Shown in pieces: positions 42,321 through 51,617 of a stretch of 64,000 nt of DNA. Under the pieces are notes generated by a model. The model was given only the letters and a program-made list of their open reading frames with translations, was not told the DNA's origin and made no database searches. The translations under genes and the position numbers were made by a program. The stretch lies in the IMG/VR virus record IMGVR_UViG_3300042934_000426, positions 1-64,000 of that record, one strand, 5' to 3'. Position 1 is the stretch's first letter; each line of letters starts with the position of its first letter. This stretch comes from a virus.

Positions 42321-42527
42321 CTATTTTCCCCCTCTCCACTTATCTAATAGCATGTGGAAGGTAGCGTTAAACTTCCACATCATAACCCAATTTACTGCCG
42401 TCATAAAAACTAATTGGGGTGTTAGCTCTCCTATAAAAATACCTAATGGTATAACATAGAAGGTACATACTACCACACCGCATATAACGGCTAGCTCTAG
42501 GTATAGCTTCCATTTCGTTAGATTCAC
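42321..42527 (-). CDS. small membrane protein
   Basis: 68 residues, two hydrophobic helices around 9-31 and 38-52, Lys/Arg tail. GTG start after GGGGGATAG. One base separates it from the next gene. Confidence 0.6.
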   Translation of the reverse strand: MNLTKWKLYLELAVICGVVVCTFYVIPLGIFIGELTPQLVFMTAVNWVMMWKFNATFHMLLDKWRGGK

Positions 42528-42528
42528 A

Positions 42529-42810
42529 CTAGTCTATCCCCCTATATTTTGGGTCATGAACCCAGCCATTTGTACTTCTATATAATTCTACCCCATTCTT
42601 CGGGTCTACGAAAACGTCCTTTTCCGAAATGCCGTGTAATTCCGCTAGCTCGCGCTTTCGAAGCTGGTGGGGAAGTAAGTCGGTCTTCGGAAGTTGTTTA
42701 TCTAGCTCTTCGAACGTCCGCTTTTGGTATTCGTCGGATATATCCCGAACGTAGACGGGGAATCCCGCTACGCTCGGTACACGCTTCTTTCGTTGGTGTA
42801 TGGGTATCAT
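42529..42810 (-). CDS. hypothetical basic protein
   Basis: 93 residues with basic N-terminus and a helix-turn-like middle (LRKRELAELHGISEKDVFV). Start overlaps the previous stop. Function unknown. Confidence 0.55.
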   Translation of the reverse strand: MIPIHQRKKRVPSVAGFPVYVRDISDEYQKRTFEELDKQLPKTDLLPHQLRKRELAELHGISEKDVFVDPKNGVELYRSTNGWVHDPKYRGID

Positions 42811-42983
42811 TCAATACTCACCTTCACTTCCTCCTTCGGAAGGGCTCCGCGAACCTCTCGACTGTGCTTGAAACAGTGGATTCCCTGTACCCATTTTTTC
42901 GGGTCTTTCGGGTCAGGGTAACCTAGGTTCCATCCTGAATGGGTCAGCTCATTACAGATAATACAACGTGTTCGTCTAGCCAT
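42807..42983 (-). CDS. small Cys-containing protein
   Basis: 58 residues; RRTRCIICN at the start and IHCFKH later give C-C-C-H, a likely metal site. GGAGCTGG before the ATG. Lies between the HNH gene and 42529-42810. Confidence 0.6.
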   Translation of the reverse strand: MARRTRCIICNELTHSGWNLGYPDPKDPKKWVQGIHCFKHSREVRGALPKEEVKVSIE

Positions 42984-42996
42984 TTTTACCAGCTCC

Positions 42997-43515
42997 TTAA
43001 TTTTCTGTGTGGGTCATTAATTTCTTCCTAGTTTCCTTCGCTATTCTTCCAGCTTCTTCAGGGTCTTCGAAGTAACCTAGGTAGTGGCTAACGCCTTTAA
43101 CTGTTACATTTGCTTTCCACTTTCGAAGCCTTTCGTTCCAGCTAACCCCACGAATACCGCTCTTCGTACCTGTAACAGCACCTTTACGGTTCTGTGCATT
43201 TTGACCCCTAGTAACCACTCGAAGGTTGCTCCGTTCATTATTGAATGGATTATGGTCTACATGGTCAACTACTACGTCTTTCCTTCCGTAAGTACCCATT
43301 ATCCATTGGTGAAGACCGTAAACAACCCGTGATTTTCCTGAATAAATCGCACCCCGTATATAGGGCTTACCGTCCGAATACACTATACGCCAGCTATTAG
43401 GCAATTCTTGAACCTTTGGAAGGTCTTCGGTGCTAATGAAGACCTTCTCTTGTTTATCTTTGTACGTTACGTAAATTACTGTGGTATCGCCTAAGACTTC
43501 GAATTCGTTTTTCAT
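42997..43515 (-). CDS. HNH homing endonuclease with AP2-type domain
   Basis: 172 residues; HNH core LHQWIMG...VVDHVDHNPFNNERSNLRVVTRGQNAQN and AP2-like GIRGVSWNERLRKWKANVTVKGVSHYLGYF. Same family and length as 21873-22397. Its place directly after polA is typical for phage homing genes, which often invade beside or within polymerase genes. Confidence 0.85.
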   Translation of the reverse strand: MKNEFEVLGDTTVIYVTYKDKQEKVFISTEDLPKVQELPNSWRIVYSDGKPYIRGAIYSGKSRVVYGLHQWIMGTYGRKDVVVDHVDHNPFNNERSNLRVVTRGQNAQNRKGAVTGTKSGIRGVSWNERLRKWKANVTVKGVSHYLGYFEDPEEAGRIAKETRKKLMTHTEN

Positions 43516-43519
43516 AGGG

Positions 43520-46120
43520 CTACCTCACTTCTATATTGGCTTTCTTAAAGAGCGGAATCATATAAGCTATGTCGTCATATGTGACGTCGGTTGCTTCTTT
43601 CTTCTCTTTCTTCGGCTTCACCCATGCTGTACCGTCAGCGTCCCAGCTTACATCTAAGGCATGTTGCCATATCTTACCGACGGCTGGTTCGGCTATGATA
43701 GGTAGAATTTCCGTAAAGCCTTCGAGCGGTGCTTCCATAACCTCTTTTATCCAGCGTGCTCCTTCCGAAGCGTATTCGATTGGACATTCAGCCTGGATTT
43801 CATCGTGGATTTGCATAACCTGTTTGATATACGGTGCTTCCTTGATGGAACGCTTCTTAATCTCCACCATGGCTCTTCGGATGATATCACTTGCTGACCC
43901 CTGAATAGGTGTGTTCATGGCTTTGTTTTCTGCGGACTTCCGAATAAACTCTTTCGGGTGATTAATGTCAGGAATCGGTCTTCGGTTTCCGAAGAGGGTT
44001 TCCACATATCCGTATTCTCTAGCGAAGCTGATTTGACTGTCCGCATACCCTCTAATACCTGGGTAGGTCGCCATGTAGTTGTTGATGAATACTTTCGCTT
44101 CGTCTTTGGTCATACCCATTTGTCGGTCTTTGGATAAGCCGAATTCGGTCATCCCATAGACGATTCCGAAGTTAACTTTTTTGGCACGATATCGATACGG
44201 CTTAAACTTACTCTTTACTTCGTCGATGGTGCATTGTAGCTTGAATACTTCTCTTGCCACTAGGCTATGAAGGTCAATGTTATCGATAAAGGCTTGAATC
44301 ATGTTCTTTTCCTGGGCGAACCAGGCGAGAACCTTTAGCTCAATTTGAGAATAGTCACATCCGATAAAAATGGTTTCTCCGCTCAATTTATGCGTGATAA
44401 TCATAATGTTCGGACGGGTAAAAATGTTCTGCTGGGTATAGTCAGCGGTTAGGTCATAGCTTGGTGCTTCGAAGACCCCTCGAATTCCCATCGGGTCGTT
44501 ATCGGGTCGTGGGATATTCTGCAAATTCGGCTTCTTCGAAGATAGTCGCCACGTACTAACAAGATTGAGCTGGGTGTGCAATTTATTGGTGTCTTTTCGG
44601 CAAAACGGAAGCATACCATTCACATAGGTACTAAGAATTTTGGTGTACTTCGAACGCTCCTTCAGTACTTTCATAAAGGCGCTGTCGCCTTCGTAGCTGT
44701 CGATTATGAGCTCCATATTGTCTTTCCCTGTTCCAGGTATTCCTGTCGTCTTCGAGCGCTCTACGCCCCTTGTATCGACTTGTAGGACGTGGAAGAATAG
44801 CCATGACTTATGCTGAGGACTTCCCCAGGAAAACGGCTTCGGTGTCTTGATTTCTAAGGCTACAGGGTCACCACGCCATTGACCCATTCCGTAAACCCCA
44901 GCGGGTACAATGACGTTACCGTGGTCGTCGACGCCCGCATGGTCTTTCGTAACCTCTCGTAAGGCTTCGTAGAGTTTTTGTTCGATACAGTCGTCTTCCC
45001 AATCTCCCGCTTCGATTTGCTCTTCGGTCATGGTTTCTCTTCCGTATAGCGCACGAAACGCTACCCGCTCCATATCCCGAAGCTTATCGGGATTCACCCG
45101 CCAACCCGCTAACTCAATTTCTCCCAGGGTCATCATAAACGGGACATTCAGCTCGAAGTACACGTCGTCTAAGCCTTCAGCCACTAGAAGCGGGTAACAC
45201 TTTAGATACACACCCAGCCCCCAATCACTGTCGGAACAGGCATAGTCAACGCTATGCTTATCGACGGGCAATTCGTTAAACGTGCGGTAGCGGGATTGTT
45301 TCTTCGTCTTCGGAAGTCCCTTTTTTGCCCCCGACTTGTAGTATTCGCCAGGGATAGGTTCTTCCCATTCGTGCTTTCCAACCGTTTGCTTAAAGGTTTT
45401 AATATTATCTACATGAATCAATCCATGCACCCATCCATCTTTGTCTGCTAATAGAGCTTTTGTGGCGGGCTTTAATCCGACTTCGGTTTCTCCTTCTGCT
45501 CCGACGGTTTCGGGTAAGGCTAGTTGCTTCACCATCACCAACGTACAAATGATTTTTCGGGTCAACGTCTTCGGGAACATATCAATGCCGTGTAATAAGC
45601 TCCATTGGTGCTCGGCTTTGATGTTATGGGCAATGACTAGGATTTCAGGGTCTTCGAGAAGAGGTTTTAAGAACTCTTGCATGATGAAGTCTGTTTCCCA
45701 ATTCGCTCCGTAGCTAGTATGGTTCATAGGGAAGTAAAACGCCTGACCGATTTCCCAGGCTACCGATACCCCTACGATTTCGTGGTCTTGCGGGTCTTGG
45801 GTGTCGTCTTCAGGGTCACCGTTTGTTTCATAGTCGAAGCTAATGATTTTCTTCTTTCGAATTTCCTGAGCTATGGTTCGAAGCTTCGGAAGGTCATTTT
45901 TTCCGACCGCATGATAGCCTCTTCCTGGTAGCTCTACATTTAGTATTTGCTGGACTTCAGCGGTGCTTTCTGCCTGAGCGATTCGTGCCTTCGCTTGCGG
46001 ACTTAACTTCGTTGGGGTCGTGGTTCTACTTGGTGCGATTACTCGCTTCGGCTCTTCCCTCTTCGGAAGTGCCTTTTTCTTTTGGCTTGCTACCTTCTCT
46101 TTGAGCTTCGCTAGGCTCAT
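43520..46120 (-). CDS. polA: DNA polymerase I-type replicative polymerase
   Basis: 866 residues. A basic, disordered ~60-residue N-terminus precedes a 3'-5' exonuclease domain (SFDYETN at 95-100, AHNIKAEHQW, YACSDSDWG). The polymerase domain has TWRLSSKKPNLQNIP, motif A CDYSQIEL (~583), motif B RAKKVNFGIVYGM (~643) and motif C QIHDEIQ (~768). No 5'-nuclease domain. This is the main replication polymerase. No intron seen. Confidence 0.93.
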   Translation of the reverse strand: MSLAKLKEKVASQKKKALPKREEPKRVIAPSRTTTPTKLSPQAKARIAQAESTAEVQQILNVELPGRGYHAVGKNDLPKLRTIAQEIRKKKIISFDYETNGDPEDDTQDPQDHEIVGVSVAWEIGQAFYFPMNHTSYGANWETDFIMQEFLKPLLEDPEILVIAHNIKAEHQWSLLHGIDMFPKTLTRKIICTLVMVKQLALPETVGAEGETEVGLKPATKALLADKDGWVHGLIHVDNIKTFKQTVGKHEWEEPIPGEYYKSGAKKGLPKTKKQSRYRTFNELPVDKHSVDYACSDSDWGLGVYLKCYPLLVAEGLDDVYFELNVPFMMTLGEIELAGWRVNPDKLRDMERVAFRALYGRETMTEEQIEAGDWEDDCIEQKLYEALREVTKDHAGVDDHGNVIVPAGVYGMGQWRGDPVALEIKTPKPFSWGSPQHKSWLFFHVLQVDTRGVERSKTTGIPGTGKDNMELIIDSYEGDSAFMKVLKERSKYTKILSTYVNGMLPFCRKDTNKLHTQLNLVSTWRLSSKKPNLQNIPRPDNDPMGIRGVFEAPSYDLTADYTQQNIFTRPNIMIITHKLSGETIFIGCDYSQIELKVLAWFAQEKNMIQAFIDNIDLHSLVAREVFKLQCTIDEVKSKFKPYRYRAKKVNFGIVYGMTEFGLSKDRQMGMTKDEAKVFINNYMATYPGIRGYADSQISFAREYGYVETLFGNRRPIPDINHPKEFIRKSAENKAMNTPIQGSASDIIRRAMVEIKKRSIKEAPYIKQVMQIHDEIQAECPIEYASEGARWIKEVMEAPLEGFTEILPIIAEPAVGKIWQHALDVSWDADGTAWVKPKKEKKEATDVTYDDIAYMIPLFKKANIEVR

Positions 46121-46132
46121 AGTTACCAGCTC

Positions 46133-46309
46133 CTATCTAAAATACCGTGGGTGAATGTCCTTTGACTGAAGAGTGTGCAAATTGCCTTCGTCGTCTTCCC
46201 CTATGAATTCTTGCGGTTTATCAGGACTATACCCACTTGGATTTTGTTGCTTAACGGTTACCCATAGACCACTTGCTAATTCCAATCTTACACCGATTTT
46301 TGGTAGCAT
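46133..46309 (-). CDS. small beta-rich protein
   Basis: 58 residues (begins MLPKIGVRLELASGLWV), probably a small barrel. AGGAGCTGG before the ATG; between polA and a winged-helix gene. Function unknown. Confidence 0.6.
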   Translation of the reverse strand: MLPKIGVRLELASGLWVTVKQQNPSGYSPDKPQEFIGEDDEGNLHTLQSKDIHPRYFR

Positions 46310-46321
46310 ACTTACCAGCTC

Positions 46322-46699
46322 CTATTCACAAATTCTTTTTAGATACTTTTGGCGTATCTCTTGCATACGTGGCGTCGGAAGGTAGTATTTCTTGGATTCC
46401 CTTCGAATCAGTCCTAGTTGCTGAAATAACTTTAATCGCTTTAAGACGGGCTTATCACTGTAGCCTAGCTCGCCATAAACTTCCTGAGCGGTGACCACAC
46501 CCCTATCGACGATGAAGGTAATGAGCGCCTTCGTCAGGTCTTTGCTTCCCTGTTTATTCGTCGGGTGAAGCACGGTGCGAATGAATAACAGGTCTTGAAT
46601 GGAAAGGGGTTGAATGTCCTTATAGTGACCGCCCCGCTCTTTCCAGCGCTCGACGTCTTTTTGGTAATTCGATAGCACTTCTAACGCTTTTGCGTCCAA
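46322..46699 (-). CDS. winged-helix protein
   Basis: 125 residues from TTG 46699 (AAAGGAGCTGG upstream). The second half (ALITFIVDRGVVTAQEVYGELGYSDKPVLKRLKLFQQLGLIRRE) is a winged helix. Position just before polA suggests a replication or transcription factor. Behind an operator-type promoter. Confidence 0.65.
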   Translation of the reverse strand: MDAKALEVLSNYQKDVERWKERGGHYKDIQPLSIQDLLFIRTVLHPTNKQGSKDLTKALITFIVDRGVVTAQEVYGELGYSDKPVLKRLKLFQQLGLIRRESKKYYLPTPRMQEIRQKYLKRICE

Positions 46700-46726
46700 T
46701 GTTGACCAGCTCCTTTGTCAGAATTC

Positions 46727-46742
46727 AGTACGACTTCGTACG
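46727..46742. promoter_or_regulatory. 16-bp quasi-palindrome, site 4
   Basis: AGTAC-GACTTC-GTACG, placed just downstream of the -10 at 46754, as site 3 is at its promoter. Confidence 0.6.
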
Positions 46743-46753
46743 TTATATGATTA

Positions 46754-46781
46754 AGTATAACCAACTTTGAACAAATGTCAA
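46754..46781 (-). promoter_or_regulatory. sigma-A-type promoter with TTGTTCA box
   Basis: TTGACA-N16-TATACT; TTTGTTCAAAGTTG fills the spacer. Drives the winged-helix/polA operon. Confidence 0.65.
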
Positions 46782-46784
46782 CAA

Positions 46785-46810
46785 GAAAAGAAGCCCATTT
46801 TCAGGGCTTC
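46785..46810 (-). terminator. rho-independent terminator
   Basis: Stem GAAGCCC / GGGCTTC followed by TTTTC on the minus strand; ends the primase-helicase transcript. Confidence 0.75.
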
Positions 46811-46816
46811 CCTTGT

Positions 46817-47035
46817 CTAATTTTGACAGTCCTCACAATTTTCCCATATACCCACAATTTCTAAGGTTTCAGCGTCTACGTACAAGTAGACGTTGCTATC
46901 ACGCCAGCGCCATAGCCCTAAAACCTCATGGTCAGGATGACCTACTTCGTGCCCGCTCCAATCGCTTTCCCAAAAAAGGTCTTGGTGGTCGACCCACGTT
47001 TGACCGCACCCTGGGTGTATTTGTTTTTCTCCCAT
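46817..47035 (-). CDS. small aromatic, His/Cys-containing protein
   Basis: 72 residues rich in Trp, His and Asp (QTWVDHQDLFWESDWSGHEVGHPDH), ending ENCEDCQN. May bind metal. GGAGCTGG start directly after the primase-helicase gene. No family recognised. Confidence 0.55.
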   Translation of the reverse strand: MGEKQIHPGCGQTWVDHQDLFWESDWSGHEVGHPDHEVLGLWRWRDSNVYLYVDAETLEIVGIWENCEDCQN

Positions 47036-47048
47036 ACTTACCAGCTCC

Positions 47049-50000
47049 TTATGTGTTCAAGTATTCAATGAACTTCGGTAACTTCCGAAGCCCATCACGG
47101 GTACGTTTAATCATGCTATGCTTCGTGAGGATTGCCAGTCGGTCATTCACCTGTTTTCGCTCGAATCCTAACATATCGATAATCTCGGCTGGCTTCAGAA
47201 TATCGTTCTTTCGGAAGAGCTCTAGGATTTCTTCCGATACGGCTACGTTCTCCCCGAAGTCCATGTTTTCAAGGGTTTGGCGAATCTCTTCCGCTTCTTC
47301 TTCGGTCAGCTCGGATTCTTCTTTGCTCTTGGCACTATAAATGTCTAGGCGGGCGTTTTGGTTGTCGTAAATCACTTGGATAAAGTCAGCTACATACTCC
47401 ACATGGTCAGGATTCACAATCACCTTCTCATGCGCTTCGTCGGTTGAATGAAGCAAGCTTGCTAGACTAATAGCCATACGTGCAATCTTCTTCCGAAGGT
47501 CAGACGGCTCTAAAAGCGGAATGTCCTGAGCGTAGCCGTACTTCTCGCCTAACTCGTCAGCCTTCGCTAGAATCTTACGCATAGCGGGCTTCGTAATCTC
47601 AATGTGTTCAGGTTTGCGTGACCACGCCCATAGAATCGAATCCCGAAGAGCTTCGGAAGTGATTAGTTGAACTTCGGGCTTGTCGTATTCCTGATTGAGT
47701 ACCGCCTTCGTGACGTCACCTGACTGAAGGAATATCGCCATATCCAAACGTCTGATATCTGCTGGTGAAGCGAACAACGGTTTTAAGGCTTCTACCCCAT
47801 GCGTGAAGCTCGATAGCGTTCTTGCCTTCGCTGGGTTCGTTAAAAGGATTAATCGGACACGGGCGTTGGTTTCGGTGTTGACCGTACGGTCTACTCGAAG
47901 TACCCCTGTGGTTCTCGCTTCGGTAATCTTACCAAAGTCTTCAGGGTGTAATTCAGAAAATTCGTCGATTGCGATTAGCTTGCGGTCACTAAGCGGGTAT
48001 TTCCCCCAGGTGATGAACCATCGTTCACCCATTTGCTCTAGGCGGTAGACTAATCCTGTACGGGACGTTCCTTCCCCTGACGTCATATTTCCTAGCCCCG
48101 CGAATTCCATAATGTTGCTAACAAGCTGGGTCTTCGCTTGCCCTGAATCTCCGACGAATACCGTTTCCAGCCAGCCACGCTTTTCGAGCTGACCCTGGAA
48201 ATAATAGTTTAAAGCGGAATGGTAGGTTAATAGTACCGCCAGGTGTGGCTCGAAGCGTTCTCGTACCAGGGTCACGTTGTCTACCAGGTCGCCTACTAAC
48301 AGGCTCACTCTATCGTCAATCGTTTCCCCTTCTTGCACCTTGAATACATCTAATCGTTGTCTAGCCTCTTCGGTCATTTCAAACTTTGATATGCTATCCT
48401 CTAACGGCTCTTGCTTTTGGCTCAGAATGGTCGCCATAGCGTTTTTCGGGTGACTATAGACATAACCCTCTAGGTCATAGTGTGTATTCGCCTGTACGTC
48501 ATTTCCGACGGCATACACCTTACGGGTCACGTACTCATTTCCTTCTCCGTCTACTTCCTTCGAAGACCCGTCTTCCCCTTTGACCGTCTTTACACGGTCA
48601 GCCATGGGCACCACTAGGAGCTCGGTGATATTTTCGTGTTCCAGCACTTCGGATTTAACCTTCTTACAGGAAGCTCCTGAATGGTGGAAGAGTATTCCTT
48701 TTAGCTGGGTATCATTTTGGTTGGTGGCTTCGATTAGGAATCGTTCATTTTCATGGAATTCCCGCTCGTATAGCCCACCGAAGTCGTGCATAATACAATC
48801 TTTGTCACAGAACGGTTCATGGCTACATACATAGCGAACCTTCTTTGGCACAATGTAAGGCGTATCCATTTTCCCTGATACCAGGGCGCTAAACGCTACT
48901 TTCTTTCCTGTGAATTCGGCATTAGCTGTCTTCGCTAGGTGCATGTGCTCGGCTGGCTCTTGGTCAATGGCGAAGTCTTCGTGGGCTGGGCATGCACGCC
49001 CCGCACATGGAACGGTTTCATAGTCACGTCCCTTACGCTCTCCTGATAGGCTTCGAATGAAGGCACAACCGAAGTGGTACTTTTGGTCTTCGTACACCGT
49101 TTTAATACACCCAATCGTAGACGCTTGCACTTCCGAAGGAGAAGAGCTAGTGAACGACTTCGGAATCTTTTTGACCCAATCGCACAAAATCTTGACCGTT
49201 TCGCTCATAGGGTAACCAGCGTCTTTATAGTACGAAGCTAGCGCCATTGTCGCTTTGTTACGGTCGCCTGATTTGAGGATTCCACGCTCGATGATAAATT
49301 GAACACATACAGGTACACCTTCCATTTGCTTTAGTACGGTGTCCTTTAGGGTTACACGGTCTGTATAGAGCTTATCAACTTCTTCCCATGCTTCGACTTT
49401 ACTCGCATACCATTCGTGAATGTCTTCGTTCAAATTGTACTCACATTGGTCAGGCGGGTAGAGGTCAGGACGTGGTGACTTTGCCAATCCATTAATGATG
49501 TTCCGAAGGTCGCTTTTCACTTCGTCATGGGTCAGTTCTACTTTGAATAGCCCGCTCTTATAGTGGATGGAATTCACCAGGCGAAGCATGCGACGGGTTC
49601 CGTAAATGGAAGAGGAATCTAAGCTTTTTAGTCCTAGCTGGGTTTCTAAGGTAACCGCGATAAACTTGATAATTCGGTTTAGCTTTTTATGTGGCTGGAT
49701 TCCCATAATCGTCGGATTCGCAATCACATGGAAGCCCTTCGAACCGCTGAAGTACACCCTGATTTCGTCTTCAGTTACCTGAAATCGCTCCGTGAAGTAA
49801 TGAAGAATCTTTACGACGTCACTTCGGCTCATTTCCAGGTTTTTAATCCATACAAAATCAGTACACGCCTGGTCACTGTCCACATAGTCATTAATCGATT
49901 GATTCGTGTCTTTTGATAACGGAATACCCATTTCGTAATTGCGAAGGTGTAATAATAGGTTTTCAGGTAATAGTCCGATTAATTCGTCCGCCTTTACCGC

Positions 50001-50318
50001 TCCCATTTCGACCAGTCCTGGGGCTTCCTGAATAACACCTTCTTTTACTTCCGAAGTAAGACTTCGTGAGCTATCAATATCGAAGAATAACGGCATATAA
50101 AGGAGCTCGGCTTCCCCATCAGGTCTTACCTTGTTACGAAAAGTTTGAATGGTGGAAAATACGTTGTAATTGCCGTATTGTTGCCTGAAGTCTTCCAGCT
50201 TATCCGCTTCGGTGCGGTTCCATTTCGTGTTCACGCCCGTTTGCGGGTTCTTGTGGTAGACGTCCACATAGAGGAAGTCCTCTAGTTTGATTTCGCTTTT
50301 CTTTTTCCCTTTTGCCAT
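47049..50318 (-). CDS. AEP primase-MCM helicase fusion
   Basis: 1089 residues. The archaeo-eukaryotic primase signature FFDID (78-82) and YFSGSKGFHV (189-198) is followed by a cysteine region (C418, C438, C443) and a C-terminal AAA+ domain of MCM type: Walker A GDSGQAKTQ (723-731), Walker B LIAIDEFSEL (781-790) and ILLTNPAKARTL. A winged helix closes it. It would unwind DNA and prime replication. Related fusions are known from B. cereus element phBC6A51. GGGGGAAACGGAA before the ATG. Confidence 0.9.
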   Translation of the reverse strand: MAKGKKKSEIKLEDFLYVDVYHKNPQTGVNTKWNRTEADKLEDFRQQYGNYNVFSTIQTFRNKVRPDGEAELLYMPLFFDIDSSRSLTSEVKEGVIQEAPGLVEMGAVKADELIGLLPENLLLHLRNYEMGIPLSKDTNQSINDYVDSDQACTDFVWIKNLEMSRSDVVKILHYFTERFQVTEDEIRVYFSGSKGFHVIANPTIMGIQPHKKLNRIIKFIAVTLETQLGLKSLDSSSIYGTRRMLRLVNSIHYKSGLFKVELTHDEVKSDLRNIINGLAKSPRPDLYPPDQCEYNLNEDIHEWYASKVEAWEEVDKLYTDRVTLKDTVLKQMEGVPVCVQFIIERGILKSGDRNKATMALASYYKDAGYPMSETVKILCDWVKKIPKSFTSSSPSEVQASTIGCIKTVYEDQKYHFGCAFIRSLSGERKGRDYETVPCAGRACPAHEDFAIDQEPAEHMHLAKTANAEFTGKKVAFSALVSGKMDTPYIVPKKVRYVCSHEPFCDKDCIMHDFGGLYEREFHENERFLIEATNQNDTQLKGILFHHSGASCKKVKSEVLEHENITELLVVPMADRVKTVKGEDGSSKEVDGEGNEYVTRKVYAVGNDVQANTHYDLEGYVYSHPKNAMATILSQKQEPLEDSISKFEMTEEARQRLDVFKVQEGETIDDRVSLLVGDLVDNVTLVRERFEPHLAVLLTYHSALNYYFQGQLEKRGWLETVFVGDSGQAKTQLVSNIMEFAGLGNMTSGEGTSRTGLVYRLEQMGERWFITWGKYPLSDRKLIAIDEFSELHPEDFGKITEARTTGVLRVDRTVNTETNARVRLILLTNPAKARTLSSFTHGVEALKPLFASPADIRRLDMAIFLQSGDVTKAVLNQEYDKPEVQLITSEALRDSILWAWSRKPEHIEITKPAMRKILAKADELGEKYGYAQDIPLLEPSDLRKKIARMAISLASLLHSTDEAHEKVIVNPDHVEYVADFIQVIYDNQNARLDIYSAKSKEESELTEEEAEEIRQTLENMDFGENVAVSEEILELFRKNDILKPAEIIDMLGFERKQVNDRLAILTKHSMIKRTRDGLRKLPKFIEYLNT

Positions 50319-50425
50319 TTCCGTTTCCCCCTGTGAGCCTACTTCCGAAGTAAAGCCTGGGTCGGGTCGCTCCTTATGAGCTTACCTTGCCTTCTTTATC
50401 GCTTCGAAGGGCTCGATTAATAATG

Positions 50426-50464
50426 AAAAGAATAGACCCCTGAAGAGCGAATCATTCAGGGGTC
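50426..50464 (-). terminator. rho-independent terminator
   Basis: Stem GACCCCTGAA / TTCAGGGGTC then a T-rich tail, after 50485-51135. Confidence 0.75.
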
Positions 50465-50484
50465 TTCATTTTGGTTTCGAAGAA

Positions 50485-51135
50485 CTATTCAGCTTCTACT
50501 ACGCCTACGTTTTCAAATTCTACACGGCTATAACGAATTTTCTTGTCGTTACGGTTTTCCTGACGGCTGATTGTCATTTTCGTATAGATTTGGTTGATGG
50601 CGAAGCCCGCTTTGGCTTGTGCTTTTACGTAGTCGATAAAGTTCATAGCGGAAGCGGTCGGAAGCGTCATGATGTACTCAGTCGGCTCACCTTCTTCGCC
50701 TTCTTCGAACCAGCGAATTTCGAATTTCAATTTATATCGGTCGTCTAATTTCGTGTCGCTATTGTTGTACTTATTGTTGTCTTCGTCAAACCATTGATAG
50801 AAGCGTTTTCCGAAGCTTACAACCATTATAATCTCCGTAGCTGTTTCATTGCTTGCTTTGTAAAGGAAGTTTGTTCCGTCGATGGATACGTAATTACCGC
50901 CACCTGTGATATCGTCGATATTATCCAGGATTCCAGCGTTCATAACCGCCATTTGATTCGGGTTGTTGTTTACGGCTGGTGTTGCAGATTGGTTACGTGG
51001 TGCTGGTGTTTGGTTTGTCATGTGATTACCCCCGTTTTGAACTGTTTGCTGATTTGCATGTTGGTCTACGTTACCCGCTGGTACTGAGGTTGTTTGGGCT
51101 TTTGGTGCTCCCCCACGATTTGCTCTTAATGCCAT
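50485..51135 (-). CDS. putative single-strand DNA-binding protein
   Basis: 216 residues from ATG 51135 (AAAGGTGG upstream). An Asn/Gln/Pro-rich linker of ~70 residues is followed by a strand-rich domain (FLYKASNETATEIIMVVSFGKRFYQWF...RYKLKFEIRWFEEG). Position next to the primase-helicase and the strand pattern suggest an SSB-like role; the unusual N-terminal placement of the disordered part and lack of a clear OB signature keep this tentative. Confidence 0.5.
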   Translation of the reverse strand: MALRANRGGAPKAQTTSVPAGNVDQHANQQTVQNGGNHMTNQTPAPRNQSATPAVNNNPNQMAVMNAGILDNIDDITGGGNYVSIDGTNFLYKASNETATEIIMVVSFGKRFYQWFDEDNNKYNNSDTKLDDRYKLKFEIRWFEEGEEGEPTEYIMTLPTASAMNFIDYVKAQAKAGFAINQIYTKMTISRQENRNDKKIRYSRVEFENVGVVEAE

Positions 51136-51136
51136 A

Positions 51137-51617
51137 ATGTTTTCCACCTTTCTGTCAGCTATCGGCTGAACACTGTAATATGATTTGCGGTAGCCTTCGA
51201 TTTGGTCTACCAAAAGTGATTCGAAGACGCTCGGCACAGTTCCACGTTTAGCTCACTCATTTCGTCAATCCCGCTTAGTGTCTATGCAAGTATCTATTGC
51301 GGGAGAAAGTGAGCGTGTACTGTCTTGCCTTTACGAATTTCCTACCCCTAGGTCGTTCGTTTGCGTGGGGTACTTCGAATCAGCTTTTGCTAGACCGAAG
51401 GGAGCGTCGGTGTAAATCCACCGATACTTTGTTGGTTTGACCCCGCCTATTTCGGTCTACCGAAAAGGGTTCATTACCTGGACTGATTACCAGCTTTGGT
51501 GGGATTTACGGTGTTTACCGTTCAGCCGTACTTTCGCCCGCTTAAAAGGGGTACTATTCAGCCATACTAAGAATTGACCTAACCCGTTATGAACGCCTTT
51601 CGCTAGACCGAAGCGTG
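51137..51617 (-). ncRNA. structured untranslated region, ~480 nt
   Basis: A 480-nt stretch without a credible gene, GC-richer than other gaps. It holds four related elements: hairpins TTTCGG-TAGA-CCGAAA and TTTGG-TAGA-CCAAA, and two TTCGGTCTAGC segments. Other inverted repeats include ACGGT/ACCGT and CACCGA/TCGGTG. It lies between the HTH gene and the SSB-like gene, so it could be a regulatory leader or a processed RNA. No known RNA class was recognised. Confidence 0.45.

Noticed and set aside
43520-46120. Intein or intron in polA, nrdJ or terL
   Set aside because: All three read through without interruption and keep their motifs at normal spacing, despite the neighbouring homing endonuclease genes.
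51137-51617. Group I intron
   Set aside because: The flanking genes (HTH protein and SSB-like protein) are not halves of one protein, and I could not identify the conserved core segments of a group I intron.
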